Part shown: piece by piece, positions 45,820-53,848 of the stretch
Numbering within the stretch: the stretch's first letter is position 1
Layout of the letters: each line of letters starts with the position of its first letter
Assembly: GCF_036227565.1 (NCBI RefSeq)
Contig: NZ_CP109460.1
Coordinates: forward strand, 372,001-436,000
DNA length: 64,000 nt
Origin: Streptomyces sp. NBC_01454
GTDB lineage: Bacteria > Actinomycetota > Actinomycetes > Streptomycetales > Streptomycetaceae
Reading direction: 5' to 3'
Made by a program: the position numbers and the translations under genes
Notes under the pieces: generated by a model
Told to the model about the DNA's origin: nothing
Seen by the model: only the letters and a program-made list of their open reading frames with translations
Databases searched by the model: none

Positions 45820-46287
45820 GTGACCCTCGGAGGCCCCTTGCCCACGCCCGAGCGCCATCCTCTGCCCGGCTCGGCCGGCCCGGCCGGCCCGCCCGACCTG
45901 TCCGCGTCGCCCTGGGACATCGCCCGGCTCTACCTCGTCGCCGGACTGGTCATGGGCGGCATCTGGGCCTGGAACCACGGCGCACCGCTGTGGGAGCACG
46001 CCGTGAAGCTGCTGGTCGTCCTGTTCGTCGGCGCCCCGCTGCTGCATCTGGCGCGCAGCCGCCGGGCCGCCCGGCGCCCGGCGCGCCGGCTCCGGCTGTC
46101 GCTCGTCCGGCTGGCCACCGCCAAGGTCACCCTGGTCGCCCTCGCACTCGGCGCCAGTTGGCTGCTGGAGGACTCGATGACCCACCCCGACCTGGCCGTC
46201 GCGGCCGGGCTGGCCACCGTCATCACCCTCCTCGGACCGCTCCTCCACCGCCACCTGCTGGTGCGGGCTCCCGCCGCCGTCCCCTAG
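45820..46287 (+). CDS. Small membrane protein of unknown function
   Basis: A 155-residue protein with about four membrane helices (WDIARLYLVAGLVMGGIWAW, HAVKLLVVLFVGAPLLHLA, KVTLVALALGASWLL, DLAVAAGLATVITLLGPLLH) and an Arg-rich cytoplasmic loop (RSRRAARRPARRLRLSL). I do not recognise a family. GGAGG at 45829-45833 favours the TTG at 45838 as the actual start; the GTG at 45820 is the longest option. Its stop codon TAG lies in the CTAG target duplicated by the IS701 element, so the insertion sits exactly at its 3' end and may have altered its last codons. Confidence 0.55.
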   Translation: MTLGGPLPTPERHPLPGSAGPAGPPDLSASPWDIARLYLVAGLVMGGIWAWNHGAPLWEHAVKLLVVLFVGAPLLHLARSRRAARRPARRLRLSLVRLATAKVTLVALALGASWLLEDSMTHPDLAVAAGLATVITLLGPLLHRHLLVRAPAAVP

Positions 46288-47668
46288 TAGGGCTTTGTTA
46301 CGTGGTCTTGTCACGGTGGGTGTGTGGTAGTTCGCTGGTTGTATGAGGGCTGGGGAAATTGCTGCGTGTCGGGGCCGGTTGGAGGAGTTTGCCGGGGAGG
46401 TGTTCGCGCCGTTGGTGCGGCGGGATCAGCGTGAGAAGGGCGCCTTGTATCTGCGGGGGCTGCTGCTGGAGGGCCGACGCAAGTCGATGCAGCCGATGGC
46501 TGACCGTCTGGGGGTGGACCACCAGCAGCTCCAGCAGTTCATCACCTCCTCCACCTGGCCCTCCGATGCGGTACGAGCCCGGCTGGCATGGCGGGCCGTG
46601 CGGGTGGTCCGTCCTGAGGCCTGGGTGGTGGACGACACCGGCTTTCCCAAGGACGGCACCTCCTCGCCCGGTGTGGCCCGGCAGTACTCCGGCACGCTGG
46701 GCAAGGTCGGTAACTGCCAGATCGGAGTCAGTGTCCATGCCGCCTCCGACACCGCCTCATGCCCCCTGTCCTGGCGGCTGTTCCTGCCCGAGAGCTGGGA
46801 TGCACCCGAGGCGGACGGCCGAAGGAACCGCTGCCGCATCCCGGACGACGAACACCACCGCCCCAAGTGGCAGCTCGCCCTGGAGATGCTCGACGAACTC
46901 GCCGGAGGCGGCCTGAGGCCCGCCGTGCTGGTCGCGGACACCGGATACGGCGCCAACGCCGACTTCCGCCGCGGCCTGGAAGACCGCGGCCTGGCCTACG
47001 TCCTGCAGGCCAAGGCCGAGATGACCGCCCACGGTGAGGCCGCCGAACCCCACCAGCCTGCATACAGCGGACTGGGGCCCAGGCCCCTGCCGCGTTACCG
47101 CACCCGGCCGGTGTCCTTGCGTGAGCACGTGCTGGCCGCTGGGCGAGACCAGGGACGGACCCTGACCTGGCGCAAGGGTTCCAAAGCCGCGATGAGCTCG
47201 CACTTCGTGCTGGTGCGGGTGCGTCTTGCCGGGCGTCGTCCAAAGCCTGCCGCGGACGGCACGATCCCGCTGAGCTGGCTGATCGCCCAGTGGCCCGAGG
47301 ACGCAAACGAGCCTGTCCAGTACTGGATCTCGAACCTGCCTGCCGACATTCCCGCCCGCGACCTTGTCCGCATCGCGAAGTTACGGTGGCGCATCGAGCA
47401 CGACTACCGAGAGCTGAAAACCGCCCTGGGACTGGACCACTTCGAAGGCCGCTCCTTCGCCGGTTGGCACCGACACGTCACCCTCGTCACCGCCGCCCAC
47501 CTGTTCCTGACCGAACAACGGAGGAGCCCAAAAGTCCCTGCCAGGGCCTGAGCCTCTACCAGGCCCTGGACCTCTTCCAACACCTGCTGGCCACCTGGAC
47601 CGGCACCTGCCCCACCTGCCACCAACCCACCCCATGGCAGCCCTACGACACCACCTAACAAAGCCCTA
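46288..47668 (+). mobile_element. IS701-family insertion sequence, 1381 bp, with CTAG target duplication
   Basis: The terminal repeats share TAGGGCTTTGTTA (46288-46300 and the complement at 47656-47668), then a mismatch and GTGGT. CTAG directly flanks both ends (46284-46287 and 47669-47672), a typical four-base IS701 target duplication. Both ends and the duplication are intact, so this is probably a recent insertion. Confidence 0.9.
46343..47551 (+). CDS. IS701-family transposase
   Basis: A 402-residue DDE transposase. WVVDDTGFPKDGTSSPGVAR contains the first catalytic Asp, LVADTGYGANADFRRGLEDR the second, and LRWRIEHDYRELKTALGLDH the Glu. LYLRGLLLEGRRKSMQPMAD is the usual N-terminal region. 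The reading frame ends 118 bp before the right end; in another frame the sequence GLSLYQALDLFQHLLATWTG leads to CPTCHQPTPW and ends at the terminal repeat. That is either an old frameshift that removed the tail or an alternative frame; the catalytic core is unaffected. Confidence 0.92.
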   Translation: MRAGEIAACRGRLEEFAGEVFAPLVRRDQREKGALYLRGLLLEGRRKSMQPMADRLGVDHQQLQQFITSSTWPSDAVRARLAWRAVRVVRPEAWVVDDTGFPKDGTSSPGVARQYSGTLGKVGNCQIGVSVHAASDTASCPLSWRLFLPESWDAPEADGRRNRCRIPDDEHHRPKWQLALEMLDELAGGGLRPAVLVADTGYGANADFRRGLEDRGLAYVLQAKAEMTAHGEAAEPHQPAYSGLGPRPLPRYRTRPVSLREHVLAAGRDQGRTLTWRKGSKAAMSSHFVLVRVRLAGRRPKPAADGTIPLSWLIAQWPEDANEPVQYWISNLPADIPARDLVRIAKLRWRIEHDYRELKTALGLDHFEGRSFAGWHRHVTLVTAAHLFLTEQRRSPKVPARA

Positions 47669-47687
47669 CTAGGGAGCGTCTTGTCGA

Positions 47688-47744
47688 TCACAGGTCGAGC
47701 CGGATGAGCGTGCCGGCGAGGGTGAGGGCGGCAAGGTAGCGGTG
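47688..47744 (-). pseudogene. 3' remnant of a second transposase gene
   Basis: Read on the minus strand, HRYLAALTLAGTLIRLDL and a stop resemble the C-terminus of IS5-type transposases. Nothing else of the element remains. It abuts the truncated permease on one side and the IS701 target site on the other, so it probably marks the event that removed the permease's C-terminal half. Family assignment from 18 residues is tentative. Confidence 0.4.
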
Positions 47745-47757
47745 GGGGCCCGTTTGT

Positions 47758-48871
47758 CGTCGCCCTGTCCCATCATCGGGTAGAGCATCGCCAGGCCGCC
47801 CACCGGCAGCAGCAGCCGCCACCACAGCCGGCGGCGTCGGGGCGTGGCCGTGCGGACCACGCCGAGGGGCTCGATGACCACCTGGCGCAGCGCGAACAGC
47901 GTGACCAGCACCGCGGCCGTCGGGACCGCGACCGCAACGAGCACGGCGAGGGCGGGCGAGGGAGTGAGATCGCCGGGGAACACACTGACGCCGAGGACCT
48001 CTACGGCGCCCGCCACCTGACGGCCGATCAGGAAGAGGCCGGTGCCGAGAACCATCCCGAGCAGCGCGCCCGCGAGCGCCTCCCCCGCGGCGATCCGCCG
48101 GGTCATGCCGCCGTCGGAGCCGATGAGCCGGAGGGCGGCGAGCCTGCGGTCGCGCCGCTCGCCCCCGAACCGCACGGCCGTGGCGATGAACACGACGACC
48201 GGCATCAGCAGCACGAGGAACATGACCAGGGTGAGCAGGACGAGGATCGGATCCATCCGTGCGGGGGTCGGATCAGGCTCTCCGAACCGGTCGATCCGGG
48301 CCACCGTCGAGCCGTCGAACCTGGGCGCGAGATGGCGCACCCCCGCGTAATAGGAGAGCTCATGCGAGCCGATGAGCCCGCTCTCTCCGATGGTCCCGGC
48401 GATCCGGAACGGCAGCCGCTTCCGCAGCGCCTTCCCGCTGTCGGAGGCGAGCAGCCTCTGGAGCGCGGGCGAGACGAGCATCTCGCCCGCCGCCGGGAAC
48501 CTTTCCACCCCTGGCGGCAGCGGTGCCCGCGGACCCTCGGGCTCCAGCAGCCGTCCGCGGATGTCCTTCTCGCGGAACCAGTCGTTGGTCTCGGCGATGA
48601 CGAGGGTGTCGTCCGCCTTGGGCTTGTCCGTCGGGCCGTAGGTGTAGTCCTGGCGCGCCTGCCCGCGTTCGTGCCGTACCGACAGCGCGTGCGGGACGGC
48701 CGCGGTGAGCAGCAGCAGCGCCACGCCGAGCCCGACACCCACGGCCGTCAGCAGGAGCCGGATCCACCCTTCACGCCCGCCGTTGACAGCGAACCGGACG
48801 CCCATGGCCAGGTCCCTGGCCGTCCCCCGGCTCCTCGACACTCCGGCGGGCGGGTGCTCTTGCGTCGTCAT
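47758..48871 (-). pseudogene. FtsX-like ABC transporter permease, C-terminally truncated
   Basis: The first 370 residues of a MacB/FtsX-type permease that would form an exporter or envelope-signalling complex with the ATPase encoded just upstream. Helix 1 is WIRLLLTAVGVGLGVALLLL, followed by a large extracytoplasmic domain and helices at ILVLLTLVMFLVLLMPVVVF, GEALAGALLGMVLGTGLFLI and LAVLVAVAVPTAAVLVTLFA. After RRLWWRLLLPVGGLAMLYPM the sequence switches into transposon debris. Streptomyces permeases of this type usually have about 800 residues and two FtsX repeats, so half is missing. ATG 48871 overlaps the ATPase stop. Function is probably lost. Confidence 0.8.
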
Positions 48872-49557
48872 ACGGAGCGCTCCATGTCCCGGGACTTCCC
48901 GTCCCGTACGACGACCTCACGGTCGGAGTACGCGGCCACCCGCGCCTCGTGCGTCACCAGCACAACCGCCGCGTTCGTCGACCGGGCCGCCTCCGTGAGC
49001 AGCTCCATCACCCGCTCGCCGTTGAGCGAGTTGAGGGCGCCGGTGGGTTCGTCGGCGAACAGCAGGCGCGGATCGGTGACCAGGGCCCGGGCGACGGCGA
49101 CGCGCTGGCCCTGACCGCCGGAGATCTCACCGGGACGCTTCTTCGCGAGGGCGTCGACCTCCAGCCGCTCCATCCGGGTGAGCGCGTTCCGCTCGGCCTC
49201 CTTGCGGGACATGCCGTTGAGCCGCAGGGGAAGGGCCACGTTCTCGACGCAGGTCAGCTCCGACACCAGCTGCCCGAACTGGAACACGAACCCGAACTCG
49301 GACCGCCTGAGCAGACTGCGCTCGGCGTCGCTCATACCGGCCATCTCGCGGCCGTTGTAGACGATCGAGCCCGAGTCGGGTGCCACTATCCCTGCCAGGC
49401 AGTGCAACAGCGTCGACTTCCCGGAACCGGAAGGACCCATCGCCGCGACGACCTCGCCGGGGTGGACGGAGAACTCGGCGCCGTCGAGGGCGACGGTCCG
49501 GCCGTACGCCTTGCGCACGTCCTGCGCGGAGAGCAGGGAACCAAGGGGCGGATTCAC
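48868..49557 (-). CDS. ABC transporter ATP-binding protein (LolD/MacB type)
   Basis: A 229-residue ATPase. MGPSGSGKSTLLHCLAG is Walker A, FGFVFQFGQLVSELT the Q-loop, EISGGQGQRVAVARALVTDP the signature with its following helix, LLFADEPTGALNSLNG Walker B and D-loop, and VLVTHEARVAA the switch His. The ATPase itself looks intact. The GTG at 49557 overlaps the TGA of the PadR remnant; a longer frame exists but would lie inside that remnant. Its partner permease is truncated, so the transporter is unlikely to work. Confidence 0.88.
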   Translation of the reverse strand: MNPPLGSLLSAQDVRKAYGRTVALDGAEFSVHPGEVVAAMGPSGSGKSTLLHCLAGIVAPDSGSIVYNGREMAGMSDAERSLLRRSEFGFVFQFGQLVSELTCVENVALPLRLNGMSRKEAERNALTRMERLEVDALAKKRPGEISGGQGQRVAVARALVTDPRLLFADEPTGALNSLNGERVMELLTEAARSTNAAVVLVTHEARVAAYSDREVVVRDGKSRDMERSV

Positions 49558-49742
49558 GCGGCCACCGCCTGGACGAGTCGATCCGGCCGAGCCGTCGTCA
49601 ACTCCCGCCATCGCAGGTCGCCTTCGAGAGGGAGCAGGGCGTGGTCGCAGATCAGCTGGTCGGCCAAATCACCCGTGCGCCTGACCCCCGCCTCGGTGAT
49701 GGCATAGCGCTTCCGCTCGGGCCCGCCGGCCGCATCGAGGCC
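49554..49742 (-). pseudogene. PadR-family regulator, C-terminal fragment
   Basis: About 60 residues ending at 49554 read as the end of a PadR-like winged-helix regulator: AAGGPERKRYAITEAGVRRT is the wing and post-wing segment, followed by a helical tail (DLADQLICDHALLPLEGDLR). Upstream the frame turns into unrelated sequence and the N-terminal DNA-binding part is missing. The stop overlaps the ATPase start as GTGA, the arrangement of PadR-ABC-FtsX operons. The break at about 49740-49860 coincides with the start of the low-G+C island. Confidence 0.6.
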
Positions 49743-49889
49743 GCCCCCGCCCCGCCGACAGGCCCGTCGGGGCGCGAAGCGGATGCCGTGGGTGCGGTGG
49801 CAAGTCGCGGGCAGCCGGTCACCGGCAACGCCGTCAACCCTCTGAGGCATCTCGAACCGTGGCCACGAGCAGTGCGCAATGATGCAGAC

Positions 49890-50399
49890 ATGACTTTGAC
49901 TTCGATGTGTTTGTGCCTGGTGACCCGGACTACCGTCGAGGGCGGGCAGGAGGTGCTGCTCGGGCGGAAGAAGCGAGGCTTCGGCGCCGGAAACATCGTG
50001 GGCCTCGGCGGTCACGTGGAGGCCGGGGAGACCCCGGCACGTGCGGCGGTGCGTGAGCTGGAGGAAGAGTCCTCGCTGGTTGTGGCTGAGTCAGACCTAC
50101 GGCAGGTGGCAAGACTCGTCTTCCGATTCCCCGCTCGCCCTGCCTATGACCAGGAGGTGGCGGTGTTCGCCACCGACAAGGCGGCCGGCACCGCACGGGA
50201 GTGTGACGAGATCACACCGTCCTGGTACCCAGTGGACTCGATTCCGCTTGAAGCGATGTGGGACGACGCGAAGTACTGGATCGCAAAAACCCTCGAAGGG
50301 CAAAGTGTGCAGGCGGAGTTCGTGTTCGCAACTAACTGCCTGACTGTTGCCCAAGCGCGGGTCGAAGCGGAGCCGCTACGGATTGACACAGAGATGTGA
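49890..50399 (+). CDS. Nudix hydrolase, MutT/MTH1-like
   Basis: A 169-residue Nudix pyrophosphohydrolase. GHVEAGETPARAAVRELEEE followed by Ser is a complete Nudix box (Gx5Ex7REUxEE). The preceding LLGRKKRGFGAGNIVGLGG matches MTH1-type 8-oxo-(d)GTP diphosphatases, which clean modified nucleotides from the pool. The ATG at 49890 is chosen because the family core begins directly after it; no strong ribosome-binding site is seen. Its codon use is less G+C-rich than the surrounding chromosome, and it converges on the minus-strand nucleotide-metabolism cluster, so it may belong functionally to that island. Confidence 0.85.
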   Translation: MTLTSMCLCLVTRTTVEGGQEVLLGRKKRGFGAGNIVGLGGHVEAGETPARAAVRELEEESSLVVAESDLRQVARLVFRFPARPAYDQEVAVFATDKAAGTARECDEITPSWYPVDSIPLEAMWDDAKYWIAKTLEGQSVQAEFVFATNCLTVAQARVEAEPLRIDTEM

Positions 50400-50489
50400 G
50401 TCAGACTCTCCAAACCTGATCCTTCTGTACCTGCCAACAATGTTCAATGCCGCCGTCCACTGGATGAGAGCAACCGGCTGGTTCGTACC

Positions 50490-51767
50490 TCAGCACACCT
50501 CCGATTCGGTGCCTTTCTGGGGCTCCTCGATGACAGGCAGCGCTGTGATCCCGCTCTGCCGGCGGGTCGTCCAGATGGTCACTATGACGACGGTAAGCAC
50601 CTGAAAACCTAATGCTGTGAGCATCAGGGAAACAGCGCCGTGGACGAGGGCAAGGCCGCCAGCCAAACTACCGACGGCCTGCCCGGCGTACACCGCTGAT
50701 CCGGACAGAGAGAGCACAACTTGTGCTTGCTGCCCACCCGCGTTGATCAGACATTTCTGCAGCGCGGGATTCAGGGTCCAGCCGATCAGAGACCACAACA
50801 CGATCAGGGCGAACAGAGTAACGACCGTGGCAGCGTTCTTGGATCCGACGAAGGCTAGAAGTGTCAGGAGACCCATGATGATGACGAGCAGTCCAGAGGA
50901 AAGCAACGCAATTCGCTCTGGCGGAAAACGGTCGATCAGCAAGCCCGTCATCAAATTGGAGAGTATCCCGCAGACCCCGTAGGTCAGGTAGACGCCAGCA
51001 ATAGCTCCGTCATTCAGGTCTCCTACGGCCCGGGAAAACCAAGCCAGGTAGGCGTACAGGGCGAACATGCCACAGAAAGTCAGCATGCTGACAAGCAGAA
51101 TCGCAGGTACGCCATGGATGACGGTCGCGCGTGCACGATCAGCGATGGAGGCGTCACCTGCGGACGGGACCGAGGGGAGGGCGCGAGCGAGGCCAAGGAG
51201 GGCAACCATGCTAAGTAGGGCGACGAAAAGGAATGTGGCTCGCCAGTTCGCAACACTGGCAATGATGGTGCCCGCAGGTACACCAAGGGCACTCGCGAGG
51301 GTGATCCCGCCGAGAACGGCCGTCAGAGCCCTCCCTCGTTCCTCAGGAGCGACAATGGCTGCGGCGCTGGCAGATGCTGCGGGCATGAACAGCGCAGTTG
51401 CTAGGGCAGCGATAACTCGTGCAGCCATCAGAACTGAATAGTTTGGAGCTAAGGCAGCGACTACGTTGGCGATGACGAACCCAGAAAGAGCAACCAGGAG
51501 GATCGTCCGACGGTCTAATCGGCTGGCACCGACCGCAACGAAGGGCGCGGCAACGGCGTAGACAGCGGCGAACACGGTTATGAGAAGGCCGGCAGTGCCG
51601 ACTGATACCCCAAGGTCCTGTCCGAGCGAAGGCAGGACACCGCTGATAACAAAGGCGTCAGTGCCCAATGCGAAGGACCCAAGGGCCATCAACAGGACAG
51701 GCCTTCGGGCTGGCGTGCTAGGAAAGAGCGCTGCGAGACCTCGTGCACCTGGCAATGATCGCGTCAT
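50490..51767 (-). CDS. MFS transporter (drug:H+ antiporter-1 type)
   Basis: A 425-residue major facilitator with 12 helices of the DHA1 (arabinose-efflux/Cmx-like) class. VLLMALGSFALGTDAFVISG with FALGTDAF is the motif-D1-like first helix. AVYAVAAPFVAVGASRLDRR carries the loop-2-3 region, and TLASALGVPAGTIIASVANW is the antiporter motif C region (GxxxGPxxG-like). Codon choice is clearly less G+C-biased than in the flanking chromosome. Its ATG overlaps the stop of the MazG-like gene. As the last gene of the nucleotide-metabolism run, it is a good candidate to export the product or give self-resistance. Confidence 0.88.
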   Translation of the reverse strand: MTRSLPGARGLAALFPSTPARRPVLLMALGSFALGTDAFVISGVLPSLGQDLGVSVGTAGLLITVFAAVYAVAAPFVAVGASRLDRRTILLVALSGFVIANVVAALAPNYSVLMAARVIAALATALFMPAASASAAAIVAPEERGRALTAVLGGITLASALGVPAGTIIASVANWRATFLFVALLSMVALLGLARALPSVPSAGDASIADRARATVIHGVPAILLVSMLTFCGMFALYAYLAWFSRAVGDLNDGAIAGVYLTYGVCGILSNLMTGLLIDRFPPERIALLSSGLLVIIMGLLTLLAFVGSKNAATVVTLFALIVLWSLIGWTLNPALQKCLINAGGQQAQVVLSLSGSAVYAGQAVGSLAGGLALVHGAVSLMLTALGFQVLTVVIVTIWTTRRQSGITALPVIEEPQKGTESEVC

Positions 51768-52069
51768 CCTTCGCCGACCCGAATCTGTACCCCATCCTTG
51801 TTAGGGCTGTATACACGTCGTCGATTCTTATCGATCTTGCGCGCAACTTCCTGGTCGAGATCGATCCCACTCATCTCGGCTAAACCGGCGAGATGTAAGA
51901 AGACGTCCGCGAGCTCTTCACCGAAGTCGGGAAGACCACGGTGCCACGCAGTAAATGCTTCCCCTGTTTCAGCGCTCAACAGACCGAACTCAAGAGGAAT
52001 ATCGGCCAGATTGAAACCCTTTGTAACTTTATTCTTCCAGGCCAGCTTTTGAGCAGTACGAATATCCAA
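51764..52069 (-). CDS. MazG-like nucleotide pyrophosphohydrolase
   Basis: About 101 residues of the all-alpha NTP pyrophosphatase superfamily, which hydrolyse (d)NTPs or modified nucleotides to the monophosphate. DIPLEFGLLSAETGEAFTAW carries the first ExxE helix and FGEELADVFLHLAGLAEMSG the EExxD helix that binds magnesium. DQEVARKIDKNRRRVY closes the domain. I take the TTG at 52069, with GGGGGA upstream, because DIRTAQKLAWKNKVTKGFNL is a family-like N-terminus; upstream ATGs in the same frame would add nondescript sequence. Its stop overlaps the MFS start, so the two are coupled. Confidence 0.82.
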   Translation of the reverse strand: MDIRTAQKLAWKNKVTKGFNLADIPLEFGLLSAETGEAFTAWHRGLPDFGEELADVFLHLAGLAEMSGIDLDQEVARKIDKNRRRVYSPNKDGVQIRVGEG

Positions 52070-52187
52070 GATTCCCCCTTGGCTCAACAAGCGAATCGAC
52101 TTCTTTCGTTGCAGCATGACCGGCATGAGTCCTGCGGCGCCATCAGGTTCGACGGCAGCGCAGGGAACCGAGTCACGGAATTGACTA

Positions 52188-52952
52188 TTATCCTGCTCCG
52201 AGTTTTTTGATATCCGGAAATCCTGCCCGACTCCACAGCCATAACGGAGTGTGCACATCAATTGGATCCAAGGAAGAACCGGCGAGAGCATTCACCCACG
52301 CCTCGGCTACCACCGCACGATGCCCTGCCGCCCCCTCAAGAACCTCGCGCCCACACAGGCCGAGTCTTACCGTCGCCTGAATGACGTGTGTATCGGGAGC
52401 AATCGTGATGAGATCCCGAGATTTCCACTCCACCGCCGTATACTGCTCCAGCACATAAAGCCAATAGTTAAAGATCTTGGGTCCGGATAGGTAAGGGAAC
52501 TCCTTCTTTCTGATGACCTGCACGACATTCTTAAGTCGTGCGATATCCATCTCTGTAGCCATCAGAAGGCCCATGACATCACCACTATTAGACGATCTTA
52601 AAATCCCCTGAGCCACACGGCTCCAGATCATAGGGTGACGGTTCGGCTGGAGCGCAATTCGATGCTTTAGGAGATGGCGAGCAAGCTCTCCGGAATCTCT
52701 TTCGAGAACTAGCTCCGGAGTGAAGACCCACCGAGATTCTGGATCTCGAAATGCCGTGGCGACTGCCTCCCAGAGGGCGTAGCTACTTCTTTGATAATTG
52801 AGCGACATCCCCAGTGTCAAAACGTCCATGAGAGATGCAGTGGGCACCACGCCAAGGAGTGCATCTTCAGGCATTACCTCGCCCCCGAGGAGTCCTGCTT
52901 CACGGGCGGTCATGAGATCCTGAACCCGCTCAATAATGGCTACGTCTACCAC
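52188..52952 (-). CDS. HhH-GPD DNA-glycosylase-like protein
   Basis: A 254-residue helical protein without an obvious close family. Two features suggest the helix-hairpin-helix GPD base-excision superfamily. LITIAPDTHVIQATVRLGLC resembles the catalytic-Asp segment (xxVDTHVxRVxxRLG), with Asp187. FPYLSGPKIFNYW resembles a degenerate hairpin (LPGxGxKT), with Lys159. A later segment, LDPIDVHTPLWLWSRAGF, is unfamiliar. No Fe-S cysteines are present. The spacing between Lys and Asp is longer than in EndoIII. It overlaps the TS-like gene by seven bases. A nucleotide or nucleobase N-glycosylase role is possible; repair of modified bases is the alternative. Confidence 0.5.
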   Translation of the reverse strand: MVDVAIIERVQDLMTAREAGLLGGEVMPEDALLGVVPTASLMDVLTLGMSLNYQRSSYALWEAVATAFRDPESRWVFTPELVLERDSGELARHLLKHRIALQPNRHPMIWSRVAQGILRSSNSGDVMGLLMATEMDIARLKNVVQVIRKKEFPYLSGPKIFNYWLYVLEQYTAVEWKSRDLITIAPDTHVIQATVRLGLCGREVLEGAAGHRAVVAEAWVNALAGSSLDPIDVHTPLWLWSRAGFPDIKKLGAG

Positions 52953-53848
52953 TCTAATCCTTTATCAGATTTCAGTGAAGATTTCATCGACTTAAAGATA
53001 TTGAGCCAATATGGTTCCAGTCGATCCGCATCGATATGTCCGGATTCCCTTAGGGTCTTCTCTGCAGCAATCAGCACACTGTCTTCGCTGAGCGGTGTCT
53101 GAGCCGGCATGGGGGACATAGCCTCAATCACACCCTCGCAGTTGAGGATGCTGCGGATTTGACTTTCCTCGCTTGAATAGTAGTGCAGTGACCCGCAGTG
53201 GTGGTAGTAGGACCCCAGGTCGAGGTCGAGCTCGTTCGCGACCGTTTCTTGAACCATAGTGAGGAGCGCTATGTCGTAGGGCATCACTCCGAGGATGGAT
53301 TGAGAACGCATGGACGCAATGCAGTCAAGTCGCCCATGCCTATGCAGGAATTGCATGGAACCAAAACATGAGAAGTCTCGCGGCTCGTCACGGAGATCAG
53401 AGGGGTATACGAATCCAATGTATGCCCGACGAGTGTTGATGTCCCTCTTCATGAGGTCAATCAAATCTTTCAATGGCGACTGGGATCCATCGCCAATTAA
53501 CCTCTTCGAAAGACCACATACGAGGCTTCCTTTTTCATCGGTGAAATCCCTTCCTCGCTCATTGTAGGAGATCACCTGACTCGCTTCAGCACCTGGCGTC
53601 AGGGCCCACAGATAGTTGGCAAAAGCGAATCCAAGGTTCGTCCGCCGGCAACCGCCCGGGAGGAGGCGGTTTCTCGGATCGAGTATCTTCACTGTCGGAG
53701 AGATCACTTCGTATGTCGCTTTTCTGGACTCCCCGAAATCGGAACCGATTGAGGTTCGAGATTGTGGGCCAGGGACCTTACTCCCCTCTTTGAAGACGAG
53801 TTCTACGAGATAGTGAAAGGCTTCGTGAAACGACGCGAATGTGTTCAT
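52946..53848 (-). CDS. Thymidylate-synthase-family enzyme, candidate (d)CMP hydroxymethylase
   Basis: A 300-residue member of the thymidylate synthase/(d)CMP hydroxymethylase family, which uses methylene-tetrahydrofolate at pyrimidine C5. TRRAYIGF gives the phosphate-binding Arg pair (140-141), DFSCFGSMQF the nucleophile Cys161, MRSQSILGVMPYDIALL Arg181-Ser182 and Asp192, and GSLHYYSS His222 and Tyr224. Asp192 replaces the Asn that reads uracil in ThyA; the same change marks T4 dCMP hydroxymethylase and the MilA CMP hydroxymethylase. Other departures: Phe after the nucleophile instead of His, Ser for the conserved Asp of RSxD, and Asn78 where ThyA has its catalytic Glu58. It overlaps both neighbours. 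Likely product: a 5-hydroxymethyl (or methyl) cytidylate. Confidence 0.8.
   Translation of the reverse strand: MNTFASFHEAFHYLVELVFKEGSKVPGPQSRTSIGSDFGESRKATYEVISPTVKILDPRNRLLPGGCRRTNLGFAFANYLWALTPGAEASQVISYNERGRDFTDEKGSLVCGLSKRLIGDGSQSPLKDLIDLMKRDINTRRAYIGFVYPSDLRDEPRDFSCFGSMQFLHRHGRLDCIASMRSQSILGVMPYDIALLTMVQETVANELDLDLGSYYHHCGSLHYYSSEESQIRSILNCEGVIEAMSPMPAQTPLSEDSVLIAAEKTLRESGHIDADRLEPYWLNIFKSMKSSLKSDKGLEW

Noticed and set aside
46343..47658. Treating the IS701 transposase as frameshifted and inactive
   Set aside because: The catalytic Asp, Asp and Glu regions all lie in one frame; only the extreme C-terminus is in question.
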